Assembly (NCBI GenBank): GCA_963972255.1
Contig: CAXATO010000003.1
Location: forward strand, 62,001-126,000
DNA length: 64,000 nt
DNA from: UBA1479 sp002706405
GTDB taxonomy: Bacteria > Pseudomonadota > Alphaproteobacteria > Rhodospirillales > Casp-alpha2
Direction: 5' to 3'
The position numbers and the translations under genes are program-made. Below, piece by piece: positions 8,427 to 15,333 of the stretch (the stretch's first letter is position 1; every line of letters begins with the position of its first letter). Below the pieces are notes generated by a model, which saw nothing but the letters and a program-made list of their open reading frames with translations, was not told where the DNA came from and ran no database searches.

Positions 8427-9326
8427 TCAGGATTTGAAGCAGTGTTCACGATGCCAGTTTAGGAAGTGTGGGTGTGGCCGGTTTCTAGGGAACAAAGGCG
8501 GAATGGCCTTGCCGTCATTGTTGATGAAGGATTTCACGCTGTCGATGTCGTTTACCTGTCGGGAGATAAGAATTTCGAGGTCGTTTGTCAGGCTGATTAG
8601 GCCGCGGTCAAACATCCAATGCGCGGTTCCGGACAAGGCAATGCCGTTTTGGACGGTGTCAGGACCATCTCTTTCCACCGGACGGATGTGAGCTGCATTG
8701 ACTTCCGCGCGACCTCCACCATTGATGAACTTTAAGCCAGTGATTGCGCAGCGTTCGTCGTACGCGCGGAGGACAATCTGGCGGAATGTTCGGTCGCGGA
8801 CAGTTCGGCTCGTGAGTTGCTGGATACGTTGGCGTTCGATTTCAAATGCGGGCGTCTCTTGTATTTCTGCTAATCCAGGTACGGGGGCAGTCTCTTCCAG
8901 GCGGGGCAGGATGGGGGCGGATTGTGCTAAGCCTTTCTCGATAATTCGTAAGAAGTCTGCAGGTGAAATCGGCCTGACGGCAGATTGGGCGCGTCCCGAT
9001 AATCTGCCCTGCTCGTTGAGCAACCCGCGTTCGATTGGGCCTTTCTGATTATTGAATGGAACTGGATGTGCGAAGTCGAGATAACTTCCCGGCTCCACGA
9101 TGGCGAGGAACATTTCGGACGCTTTTGGGTCCGGAATGATTGTTTGTATGCGGGCAATCCCGAAATAGCCGCGTGTGTTTGGAACCTTCGTAGGTTCTAA
9201 GTAGACAATCCAGTCCCCTTCGGCGGTTTTCGCTCTACTGAAGTACTGCTTTGGGAACTGATACTGCTCGGCCGGACTGTCGTTGTAGATCGAGTCCGGA
9301 CGCAACATGAAGACGCAATAGCCCAT
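8427..9326 (-). CDS. HNH endonuclease with EVE-like N-terminal domain (putative restriction endonuclease)
   Basis: A 299-residue protein with two parts. Residues 1-130 (RPDSIYNDSPAEQYQFPKQY, then GDWIVYLEP and GYFGIARI) look like an EVE/PUA-type domain of the kind that reads modified bases. Residues 185-290 form an HNH nuclease: a CAITG turn, then EVNAAHIRPVERDGPD with the catalytic His, NGIALSGTAHWMFDRG with the Asn and His, and a C-terminal LNWHREHC. The arrangement matches predicted restriction endonucleases of the COG3440 type, acting alone rather than with a methylase. GC content, about 55% in a hand-counted line, is lower than in the housekeeping genes, consistent with horizontal gain. 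Modified-DNA targeting is an inference. Confidence 0.82.
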   Translation of the reverse strand: MGYCVFMLRPDSIYNDSPAEQYQFPKQYFSRAKTAEGDWIVYLEPTKVPNTRGYFGIARIQTIIPDPKASEMFLAIVEPGSYLDFAHPVPFNNQKGPIERGLLNEQGRLSGRAQSAVRPISPADFLRIIEKGLAQSAPILPRLEETAPVPGLAEIQETPAFEIERQRIQQLTSRTVRDRTFRQIVLRAYDERCAITGLKFINGGGRAEVNAAHIRPVERDGPDTVQNGIALSGTAHWMFDRGLISLTNDLEILISRQVNDIDSVKSFINNDGKAIPPLFPRNRPHPHFLNWHREHCFKS

Positions 9327-9652
9327 CTATTAAGCTTAGCTGACGTCTGCAACTCTGCCAATGGAATGCCTGCAGCCAACCGAGATATCGTTTATTGACC
9401 GGGAAGAACTGTGGAAAGACGCCCTCTCGGCGGCCTCGCCGAGCCTAGGGCCCGTCTACCGCTCCCGCACTCCGATAACCAAAAAGCCCCCATTTCTGGG
9501 GGCTTTTTGGTTATCGCGGTGGAGGCAGCCTCGGGTGAGGGAGCCTCTGGCCTAAGGGGCAATCGGGGGAAGTTTGCTTAGTAACGCCGGGCAAGCAGGC
9601 CACTTGATGTCCAATTTCCTAATTTTCAGATCGGGGATTCTCGCGTAGTGGA
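9327..9652. other. Intergenic region with two strong hairpins, no gene
   Basis: A 326-base gap between the HNH gene and the 194-aa orphan. It contains the long bidirectional hairpin at 9473-9516 and a 7-bp GC-rich hairpin (ctcggcg/cgccgag, 9426-9443). No tRNA, gene or attachment repeat could be supported. Confidence 0.5.
9473..9516. terminator. Bidirectional terminator-like hairpin with 19-bp perfect stem
   Basis: Arms 9473-9491 and 9498-9516 are perfectly complementary (19 of 19) around a 6-base loop. The core AAAAAGCCCCC/GGGGGCTTTTT has the A- and T-runs of a two-way intrinsic terminator. It could end transcription of the minus-strand 194-aa gene. The stem continues past the U-tract, which is longer than a terminator needs. 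Confidence 0.75.
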
Positions 9653-10237
9653 TCAGCGAGGCAAGATACCGTCGGCCGGTCGGAAGTAGATGTGGCTTCT
9701 GAAGACTCGATGCTCGTCTTCCAGTGCCCAGCGAACCGCGTCCCACCCGGCACAGTCGATCTGTCCGCCGATCTCAACCCAGGGTTTCCCGCCCTGCCAA
9801 TCTGCCCGGGCTTTTAATCGGGGCGTGGAAATCTTCGACATGATCTGCCAGACCTTGTTGCGCAACGTCTTCTCGACGGGCGTCATGACGTTTGATCTGC
9901 CGACCTGAATGTATCCTTGGGACATCATTGGTGGCATGCCCTCTAGGCTATATTCCCTGGAACGATGGAACCGCATCCATTCCTCCGGGTAATTGGCAAC
10001 ACCGTACTTTTCGGGAGAATACTCGAGCTTGCGGAACCTTGGTCTCCAGCTTTTCGGTGGGATGAATAACTTCACCTCATCGCTTGTTCCGAACTCGATC
10101 CCATCGATGTAGTGGATTTCTTTCCGTGAATCCGAAATTGGATCTACAAAGCGGATGCTGGGGAATCGTTCCTTCAACGCCAGGGTCAGGTTTGCCTCAT
10201 CTTGTCGGGTGAAAAATGTCTGTCGATGGCTGGGCAT
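9653..10237 (-). CDS. Uncharacterised 194-aa protein, candidate partner of the upstream toxin-like protein
   Basis: A soluble protein starting MPSHRQTFFTRQDEANLTLAL, with no signal or membrane segment. It mixes basic and aromatic residues (IPPKSWRPRFRKLEYSP) and has a conserved-looking core DWQGGKPWVEIGGQIDCAGWDAVRW. I do not recognise the family. It begins 93 bases after the 623-aa peptidoglycan-binding/nuclease-like gene on the same strand. Hand-counted lines give about 47-58% GC, like the 3' end of that gene and unlike the surrounding chromosome. That shared composition and order fit an immunity or accessory protein gained together with the toxin tip, but this is inference. Confidence 0.6.
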   Translation of the reverse strand: MPSHRQTFFTRQDEANLTLALKERFPSIRFVDPISDSRKEIHYIDGIEFGTSDEVKLFIPPKSWRPRFRKLEYSPEKYGVANYPEEWMRFHRSREYSLEGMPPMMSQGYIQVGRSNVMTPVEKTLRNKVWQIMSKISTPRLKARADWQGGKPWVEIGGQIDCAGWDAVRWALEDEHRVFRSHIYFRPADGILPR

Positions 10238-10330
10238 GCGGAACCCCGATCCGATATTGACCGCGTCGTGCGAACATCACCCAATTTTATCTTGGGTTGA
10301 TTAAAAATTCCATGGTTCAACAAATTCAAT

Positions 10331-12202
10331 TCAGGAAAATGGTCGAGGTTCCTCATCCGGCCGCGTTCTAAAGGGGGGTCCAAGAAGCTGGGTGAAGATC
10401 TCCTTGAGAATGTCCATCGTCGTATAGTCGAGCTCGTCGATGTCCATACCAGCGCGGTATTTTGGTAGGAAACCGGCGAAATGATCGCCGGCGTTTTTGG
10501 TAAGACGCGCGAAGCTTTTTCGCTCGATCGAGATGCCGGTCCTGCCATCTTTCAACGTCCTGCCGGTGTTAAAATGCAATAGGCTCCCAGTCGGTCCGTG
10601 CTTAAAAGATAGATCCGGATTAGAGGACCCTTTTCGGCCGTCTTGGCCGATTGGAATGTCGCGGTTCCGTAAATGGAGTTCTGGCTTTCGATTGCCATCT
10701 TCATCAGTGCCGCCACCAAAATGCGCGAACTCTTCATGGATTTTAGGGCCCCAAAGGCTCAGCACTTTAGGTATCAGGTCATTTGCAATATGCCCATTCC
10801 ACCATATGGTATCCGGATTGCCGGGATGGCTTTCGACGGGCGCTGCCAATTGACGTCTGAATTCATCGCTGATGGCCTGGAAGACCAAAGGTTCATTCCG
10901 CATTAGCTCGTTGATCGGGAAACCGCCTAACTTTGGAATCTCTGGCGGTTCGGCGGGGAACTCTGTCTTCTGAGCCTTGCGAAATTCCTCGGGTGCGGGC
11001 TCATACCCCGGCGGCGGCGGGAAGGTTGGTGCGATGTCGGTTCGCTTGGTGGCGGTGCGGTCCTCATCTTCTCTCGACGCGCGTCCCAGCAGTCCACCCG
11101 CCGTCCCGGCGGCGACCGCACTGGCGGCCTTGCTTTTGGCCGTGTCGCGGATCGCGGTCGCGAGAAAGCGAACGACTTTCTTGGCAGTGGCAGGGATTTT
11201 GCCGAACCCGGGGATGGCGCCGGCGGCGCTGACGCCGGCCATCGCGGCGTTGATTCCCGCGTCGGACAGGTCGCTCCTGCGGAGCGCTTCGCGGGCCGCC
11301 TGGAAGGCGTCGTAGGCCTCCTTGGCCTCCATCGCTTCGCCGCCGAAGGGGAGAATGCCGAGAAGCGCCTCGCCGACTTTTCGCTTTAAGGACTCGGGGG
11401 CGTCGTTGACGGTCGACGCACCGGCTTCGTCCGTGACGCCGCCGTTGACGATGTTGTCCCAGGCGGCGAGCCGGTCGGAGAGGTCGTCCAATCCGACGCG
11501 TTCTCCGTCGAGGATGAGGTTGTGGGCGTTGGGCTCGGTATCGGGAGCGCCTACGGCGGGTGTGTGGCCGGGCCGCGGAGTGTCGGGCGATGACGCCAGT
11601 TGCGGCGATTGTGTGCCCGGCTGGCGGTTCAGGCGTTGCATCTCGGTGTTCATCTTGGATTCCGTTTCGCCGCCGGGTTTCATCTCGCCGTCGGCAACCA
11701 AGCCGTGGCGCTGCTGGAAGGTGCGAATGGTGTCGAACAGGTCCCGGGTCGGGTAGGGGCTGGTGATTCCGCCGGATATCGGCAGACCGAGCGCTTCCAG
11801 AGCCGATTTGATCCGTGTCGTGTCGCCGGGGTCCGTATTGGTCGACGGCCGGACAGGCCGCTTCAGGAGGATGGGGGTGAAGGGGTGGTCGGGCTTCCTG
11901 CGCGGGGCGGGCATGAACGACCCGTTGACCCAGGACGTGGCGCTGCGGGAAGAGAGACTCTTGTTCAACCGCGCCAGGGTCGGCCCGTCGGGCTTCATGA
12001 CGCCGTCCTCGGCAAGGCCTTCGGCGTGCTGGAAGGATTTCACGGCCTCGATCATCGGCCGGTCCGGGTATTCGTCGAAGCCGTCCTCGGGCGGCTCAAG
12101 GTGGCCCAGGCGGGCCAGGGCCTGTTTGGTGATGAGGGTATCGGCGAGATCCATGGCATAGGCCTCGCCGATGGTTTTGTTGAGGCGAATGGGGGTGCGC
12201 AT
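10331..12202 (-). CDS. Peptidoglycan-binding protein with nuclease-like C-terminal tip (candidate polymorphic toxin)
   Basis: This 623-residue protein opens with two peptidoglycan-binding type-1 domains: residues about 20-85 (FQHAEGLAEDGVMKPDG) and about 105-185 (FQQRHGLVADGEMKPGG). A Pro-rich linker follows, then a hydrophobic Ala/Gly-rich segment at about 310-370 (AGVSAAGAIPGFGKIPATAK) like pre-toxin regions. The last 200 residues contain GSSNPDLSF and, 30 residues later, SIERKSFARL. Together these resemble the PD...ExK active site of restriction-like nucleases. GC is about 48-57% in lines covering this tip but 68-75% in lines upstream of about 10,980-12,200, a sharp break inside one frame. 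Domain calls for the N-terminus are firm; the nuclease and toxin role is inference. Confidence 0.68.
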   Translation of the reverse strand: MRTPIRLNKTIGEAYAMDLADTLITKQALARLGHLEPPEDGFDEYPDRPMIEAVKSFQHAEGLAEDGVMKPDGPTLARLNKSLSSRSATSWVNGSFMPAPRRKPDHPFTPILLKRPVRPSTNTDPGDTTRIKSALEALGLPISGGITSPYPTRDLFDTIRTFQQRHGLVADGEMKPGGETESKMNTEMQRLNRQPGTQSPQLASSPDTPRPGHTPAVGAPDTEPNAHNLILDGERVGLDDLSDRLAAWDNIVNGGVTDEAGASTVNDAPESLKRKVGEALLGILPFGGEAMEAKEAYDAFQAAREALRRSDLSDAGINAAMAGVSAAGAIPGFGKIPATAKKVVRFLATAIRDTAKSKAASAVAAGTAGGLLGRASREDEDRTATKRTDIAPTFPPPPGYEPAPEEFRKAQKTEFPAEPPEIPKLGGFPINELMRNEPLVFQAISDEFRRQLAAPVESHPGNPDTIWWNGHIANDLIPKVLSLWGPKIHEEFAHFGGGTDEDGNRKPELHLRNRDIPIGQDGRKGSSNPDLSFKHGPTGSLLHFNTGRTLKDGRTGISIERKSFARLTKNAGDHFAGFLPKYRAGMDIDELDYTTMDILKEIFTQLLGPPFRTRPDEEPRPFS

Positions 12203-12559
12203 GTGGCGTCTCCTCGCGCGCCCGGGTCGCGACGGACGGGCGCGGCGGTGGCGTTGAGCAGAGACCCGGGGCGGCGCCCAGCCACGGCCACGATCAGGCG
12301 TGGCCGAAGGGGCGCCGGCCGGTGGGCCGGTGACGGGAATGTGGCGGCTGGAATTTCGGAGCGTTGTCCGCCGAAGCGGGTTGTCCCGCCGTCACGCGGC
12401 GCGGCAATCGCGGCGCATGAGAGGGGGCGGGGCCCAGCGGGCACTCTGTGATGTGACATTGACAGATGATGCAACCAATGTCAAGTATTTATTCCTATGA
12501 AATGACAAAAAGTAGCATCAAGGGCGGGAGATGCCAGCCTTGTCCATCCTGCGGCTACG
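12203..12559. other. Intergenic region upstream of the toxin-like gene
   Basis: These 357 bases change from about 70% GC near 12,203-12,440 to AT-rich beyond 12,450. No gene is supported. The region should hold the promoter of the minus-strand 623-aa gene; a TTGACA box on the minus strand (complement of 12480-12485) lies within a palindrome listed separately. Confidence 0.5.
12454..12483. promoter_or_regulatory. Inverted repeat TGACATTG-N14-CAATGTCA
   Basis: Perfect 8-bp arms at 12454-12461 and 12476-12483 with a 14-base spacer. One arm overlaps a minus-strand TTGACA hexamer, so it could be an operator over the promoter of the 623-aa gene about 250 bases away. No -10 box at ideal distance is obvious. 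Confidence 0.4.
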
Positions 12560-12567
12560 AAAAAAAG
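12560..12567. repeat. Left 8-bp target-site duplication (AAAAAAAG)
   Basis: Identical to 15326-15333. An 8-bp duplication is the length typical of the IS1595 family. It defines the exact left boundary of the element. Confidence 0.9.
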
Positions 12568-12591
12568 GGGGCCTATATATTTAACTAGCCA
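12568..12591 (+). repeat. Left terminal inverted repeat of IS1595-family element
   Basis: Begins GGGGCCTATATA and ends ACTAGCCA; the middle four bases (TTTA) differ from the right end (CATG) at three positions. A second copy of GACTAGCC lies at 12602-12609, possibly an internal transposase-binding site. Confidence 0.92.
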
Positions 12592-12599
12592 CGATTTCG

Positions 12600-12631
12600 T
12601 TGACTAGCCGCACATTTTTGGCTAATATAAT
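12600..12631 (+). promoter_or_regulatory. Candidate transposase promoter
   Basis: A perfect -10 hexamer TATAAT lies at 12626-12631. A TTGACT -35-like hexamer at 12600-12605 is present, but its spacer is 20 bases, longer than optimal, which would give weak transcription. The start codon follows 24 bases downstream of the -10. Confidence 0.5.
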
Positions 12632-12657
12632 CTCACACCAGCAAGGAAGTGTGAGAT
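12630..12657 (+). promoter_or_regulatory. Hairpin around the transposase ribosome-binding site
   Basis: ATCTCACAC (12630-12638) is perfectly complementary to GTGTGAGAT (12649-12657). The loop contains the Shine-Dalgarno-like AAGGAA and the right arm includes the first two bases of the ATG at 12656. In the transcript this 9-bp stem could limit ribosome access and keep transposase levels low. Confidence 0.6.
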
Positions 12658-13579
12658 GTCGAAGCCCGAAACCATCAGCCTCTACGAGTTCTTCCAGCAG
12701 TTTCCCGATGAGGAAGCCGCCAGGTTGTTCTTTGAGCAGAAGCGTTGGCCGAATGGCGTCGAATGCCCGCACTGCGGATCGCACGAAACCTCCGAATGCA
12801 AAGACCACAAGCCGATGCCGTATCGGTGCCGGTCGTGCCGCAAGCACTTCAGCGTCCGTGTCGGCACGGTGTTGGCCGAGTCCCGCCTTCCGCTGCACAA
12901 GTGGCTCATGGCGATCTACATGATGACCACGGCCCGCAAGGGCATTCCCTCTACCCAGATGGCCCGCGAACTTGGGACCACCCAGAAAACGGCTTGGTTC
13001 CTCGCCCAGCGCATCCGTGAAACGTGGATGGCGTCGATCGGCGGCGGTGACATGGGGCCGACGGTTGAGGTTGATGAAACCTTCGTCGGTGGCCGCGAAC
13101 GTAACAAGCATTCCAACAAGAAACTGCGGGCCGGTCGTGGTGCGGTTGGCAAACAGCCGGTTATCGGCATCATGGAACGTGGCGGCAGGGTTATTGCTGG
13201 CCCGATCCCGTCAACAGATGGCCCCACCCTGAAGGGTGTCATCCGATACCACGTGGCCCCCGGCTCGACGGTCTACACCGACAACCACGCGGGCTACCGT
13301 GGGATGCGCGGTTACAATCACGCTTCGGTCAACCACGGCGTTGGCGAATACGTTCGCGAACAGGCCCACACTAACGGCATTGAGAGCTTCTGGTCGCTGC
13401 TAAAGCGCGGATATTACGGCATCTACCACTACATGAGCGTGAAGCACCTGCATCGCTACGTGAATGAGTTTTCGTTCCGCCACAACACCGCCAAAGTTGA
13501 TACCATTGACTTCATGGGCATGACTGCCGCCCGCATGGTTGGTCTGCGTTTGACCTACAAGGAACTGACACATGGCTGA
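12656..13579 (+). CDS. IS1595-family DDE transposase
   Basis: This 307-residue protein carries an N-terminal zinc ribbon (CPHCGS near residue 37 and CRSCRKHF near 60) followed by a helix-turn-helix-like segment (GIPSTQMARELGTTQKTAWFL). The catalytic DDE domain has Asp140 in VEVDETFVGG, Asp209 in VYTDNHAGY and Glu243 in TNGIESFWSLLKRG. This is the ISXO2-like/IS1595 domain order and normal length, with no frameshift, so the enzyme looks active. Its last codons overlap the start of the downstream passenger gene by 8 bases, suggesting translational coupling. Confidence 0.96.
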   Translation: MSKPETISLYEFFQQFPDEEAARLFFEQKRWPNGVECPHCGSHETSECKDHKPMPYRCRSCRKHFSVRVGTVLAESRLPLHKWLMAIYMMTTARKGIPSTQMARELGTTQKTAWFLAQRIRETWMASIGGGDMGPTVEVDETFVGGRERNKHSNKKLRAGRGAVGKQPVIGIMERGGRVIAGPIPSTDGPTLKGVIRYHVAPGSTVYTDNHAGYRGMRGYNHASVNHGVGEYVREQAHTNGIESFWSLLKRGYYGIYHYMSVKHLHRYVNEFSFRHNTAKVDTIDFMGMTAARMVGLRLTYKELTHG

Positions 13580-14600
13580 GCCGCCGAAAGACATCGAACC
13601 GATTAACGCGCCGTTCGAAGACGTTGTTGAAAACCTGATCCGCCCGGCACCCCCCAAGCGCAATAAAAACAAAGCGTTAGTGGCAAAATCCGGCGCCGAG
13701 GCGGCACCCCCCATGCAGTTGCGTCTGGACCTTGAAATACAGGTCGAGAAGGACGTCAACGGCATCGAAATGGGCGTCCTCGAAAACGGGCTTCCTTATC
13801 TGACGCAGCGCGGGCTAGCGACGATGGCCGGCGCGGCACGTTCGACGATCTTCGAAATCACCCGCGAGTGGGCTGATGGTTACGACGATCCAATTGTACC
13901 CAATACGCGCCTCGGGTACTTCAAGGATTATCTGTTTCGGAACAGCTACACTGAACCGCAGCTTTACCTAGAAATCGAAAAAGACGGGTCGCCCTATTAT
14001 GCGTACCCCGACATCGTATGCACGGCCGTCATTGAGTTCTTTGCGTTCGAGGCGCAAAGAACGAATGAAACGGCCCTGGCGAACTTTCGACGGTTGGCGA
14101 GTTATGGCCTCCAGAAGTTCATCTACGAAGCCCTAGGCTACGTCCCCGAGGATAAATGGAAGTACTTCAACGACCGAGTTTCGATCCTGAAGGACAGCTC
14201 GCCCGACGGCTACTTCATCGTCTTCAATGAAATCACCGGCCTTGCCGTTGACCTGATAAACGCTGGCCTCACCGTCAACGACAAAACAATTCCAGATATC
14301 AGCGTCGGCATCCATTGGGGCAAGTTCTGGGAGCAAAACGACCTGTCCACGAAGTACGGCGAGCGGATCAAGTGGGATCACTATTACCCGACCTATTACC
14401 CGCAAGCGGCTAGCAATCCGCAGACCCCTTGGGCATACCCTGACGACGCGCTTCCGTTGTTTCGCCAGTGGTTCCGTCATCACTACCTGCCGACCAAGTT
14501 CCCCCCGTATATCCTGAAAAAAGCTAACGTCCTGGCTGGCGGGAACCGCGAGGCGGCGCAGATCGCCAATATGTACGAAGACCTGAAAAGGGTGCGCTAA
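13572..14600 (+). CDS. IS1595 passenger protein, 342 aa, function unknown
   Basis: The ATG lies inside the transposase stop region (8-base overlap), so it is probably translated by coupling. The N-terminal 60 residues are Pro/Lys-rich and likely disordered. Residues about 60-130 (VLENGLPYLTQRGLATMAGAARSTIFEI) resemble the DNA-binding start of phage antirepressor-type or P63C-like proteins. Residues 175-220 carry LANFRRLASYGLQKFIYEALGY. The C-terminal third is aromatic-rich (HYYPTYYPQ, FRQWFRHHYLP). No membrane segment is visible. A regulatory or transposition-accessory role is possible; the family assignment is weak. Confidence 0.7.
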   Translation: MAEPPKDIEPINAPFEDVVENLIRPAPPKRNKNKALVAKSGAEAAPPMQLRLDLEIQVEKDVNGIEMGVLENGLPYLTQRGLATMAGAARSTIFEITREWADGYDDPIVPNTRLGYFKDYLFRNSYTEPQLYLEIEKDGSPYYAYPDIVCTAVIEFFAFEAQRTNETALANFRRLASYGLQKFIYEALGYVPEDKWKYFNDRVSILKDSSPDGYFIVFNEITGLAVDLINAGLTVNDKTIPDISVGIHWGKFWEQNDLSTKYGERIKWDHYYPTYYPQAASNPQTPWAYPDDALPLFRQWFRHHYLPTKFPPYILKKANVLAGGNREAAQIANMYEDLKRVR

Positions 14601-14858
14601 AGGATACCGCATTTTGTGAGCACAAAAACGGAACAGACGCTTGATTTTGTGTCGCGCCCGTGGAATCGTACCAAGTTGACTTGAAACGGAAAAGGCCGAC
14701 AACTCCCCAGCCGTCGGCCTCCCGTTTCAGACCCCAAAGCAGTGTCGAGCCGCTAGGGTCAGAATCAAACTCACGCGTGATTTATCCCTCACGTCGGATT
14801 CCAAGTCAAGTAGCGGCTCTCCAACCGCGAGCGCGTCTCGCTACAGACGAGGTGCGAC
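14601..14858 (+). other. Structured non-coding segment inside the IS1595 element
   Basis: A gene-free 258 bases with several inverted repeats: ttttgtg/cacaaaa (14612-14618/14621-14627), caagt/acttg (14672-14683), the long hairpin 14683-14728, a palindrome tcacgcgtga (14771-14780), and 9-bp arms gagccgcta/tagcggctc (14747-14755/14811-14819) enclosing about 55 bases. It may be a leader or small RNA controlling the next gene, or sites for element proteins. RNA identity is not established. Confidence 0.45.
14683..14728 (+). terminator. Terminator-like hairpin after the 342-aa passenger gene
   Basis: Outer arms gaaacgg/ccgtttc and inner arms aggccgac/gtcggcct (14693-14700/14713-14720) pair perfectly apart from a small asymmetric internal loop. 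There is no long T-run after the stem, so termination strength is uncertain. Confidence 0.5.
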
Positions 14859-15236
14859 ATGACTTCACAGACCACTCTTACCGTTCTTGGCAAGTACGAG
14901 TATTTTGAACTGCCAAGCATCCAATCGGCAGACATCAAGGATGAGCCGGGCAATTACCTGTTCGCAAAATTCCTTGGAGGCAACAACTGGCAGGTGATCT
15001 ATGCCGGTTCTACCCCTGCTGGGGGAACGCTTCGTGGTCGACTACCGAACCACGAGCAGATTGAGGCGGCAAAGCGCCACGGTGCAACCCATGTCTTTGC
15101 TCACATCAATCACGATCACGCGGCAATGGTAGCCGAGGAAAAGGACGTGATTGAGAGCCTGAATCCGCCCCTAAATGTTCAGCACCGCACGCCACAACGC
15201 GGAGGTGCCGGTCTGCTCTCAGGAACGGGTTTCTAG
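14859..15236 (+). CDS. IS1595 passenger: GIY-YIG-like nuclease domain protein (125 aa)
   Basis: The single domain shows the GIY-YIG layout: GNYLFAKF (first motif, GIY changed to GNY), WQVIYAGST (second motif), LRGRLPNHEQ with the conserved Arg and His, then AEEKDVIESLNPPLN with the catalytic Glu and terminal Asn. These nucleases nick or cut DNA; this one has no separate DNA-binding domain. The start ATG follows gaggtgcgac, a weak Shine-Dalgarno-like site. Its position inside intact IS ends makes it part of the element. It might assist transposition, protect the element or be a hitch-hiker; none is shown. Confidence 0.75.
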   Translation: MTSQTTLTVLGKYEYFELPSIQSADIKDEPGNYLFAKFLGGNNWQVIYAGSTPAGGTLRGRLPNHEQIEAAKRHGATHVFAHINHDHAAMVAEEKDVIESLNPPLNVQHRTPQRGGAGLLSGTGF

Positions 15237-15258
15237 GATCATGGTCCGTTTCATGTGT

Positions 15259-15282
15259 CCCGGGGCGGCTTATCGCCCCGGG
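15259..15282 (+). terminator. GC-rich hairpin after the GIY-YIG gene
   Basis: Perfect 9-bp arms cccggggcg/cgccccggg (15259-15267/15274-15282) with a 6-base loop lie 22 bases after the stop codon. No T-tract follows, so it may be a transcript-end or RNA-stability structure rather than a full terminator. Confidence 0.5.
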
Positions 15283-15301
15283 CGCAAACCCTGATACTAA
15301 T

Positions 15302-15325
15302 TGGCTAGTCATGTATATAGGCCCC
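15302..15325 (-). repeat. Right terminal inverted repeat of IS1595-family element
   Basis: Read on the minus strand it begins GGGGCCTATATA and ends ACTAGCCA, matching the left end at 21 of 24 positions. Confidence 0.92.
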
Positions 15326-15333
15326 AAAAAAAG
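15326..15333. repeat. Right 8-bp target-site duplication (AAAAAAAG)
   Basis: Exact copy of 12560-12567. On the minus strand it is CTTTTTTT, the U-tract of the tRNA-Ser terminator, so the terminator is kept on this side of the insertion. Confidence 0.9.

Larger units (their letters stand above)
12568..15325 (+). mobile_element. Complete IS1595-family element with two passenger genes (2,758 bp)
   Basis: The element is bounded by 24-bp terminal inverted repeats (12568-12591 and 15302-15325, 21 of 24 matching, both starting GGGGCCTATATA) and an exact 8-bp target duplication. It encodes a DDE transposase with a zinc ribbon, an overlapping 342-aa passenger, a roughly 260-base structured non-coding segment and a GIY-YIG-like passenger. 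IS1595-family elements are known to carry passenger genes. The intact ends, matching duplications and uninterrupted frames suggest a recent insertion. The target is the T-tract of the tRNA-Ser terminator. Confidence 0.92.

Noticed and set aside
9421..9480. tRNA-like or tRNA-fragment sequence on the minus strand (gcgggagcggtagacggg)
   Set aside because: It resembles the start of a leucine tRNA but no cloverleaf, anticodon stem or T-arm can be formed.
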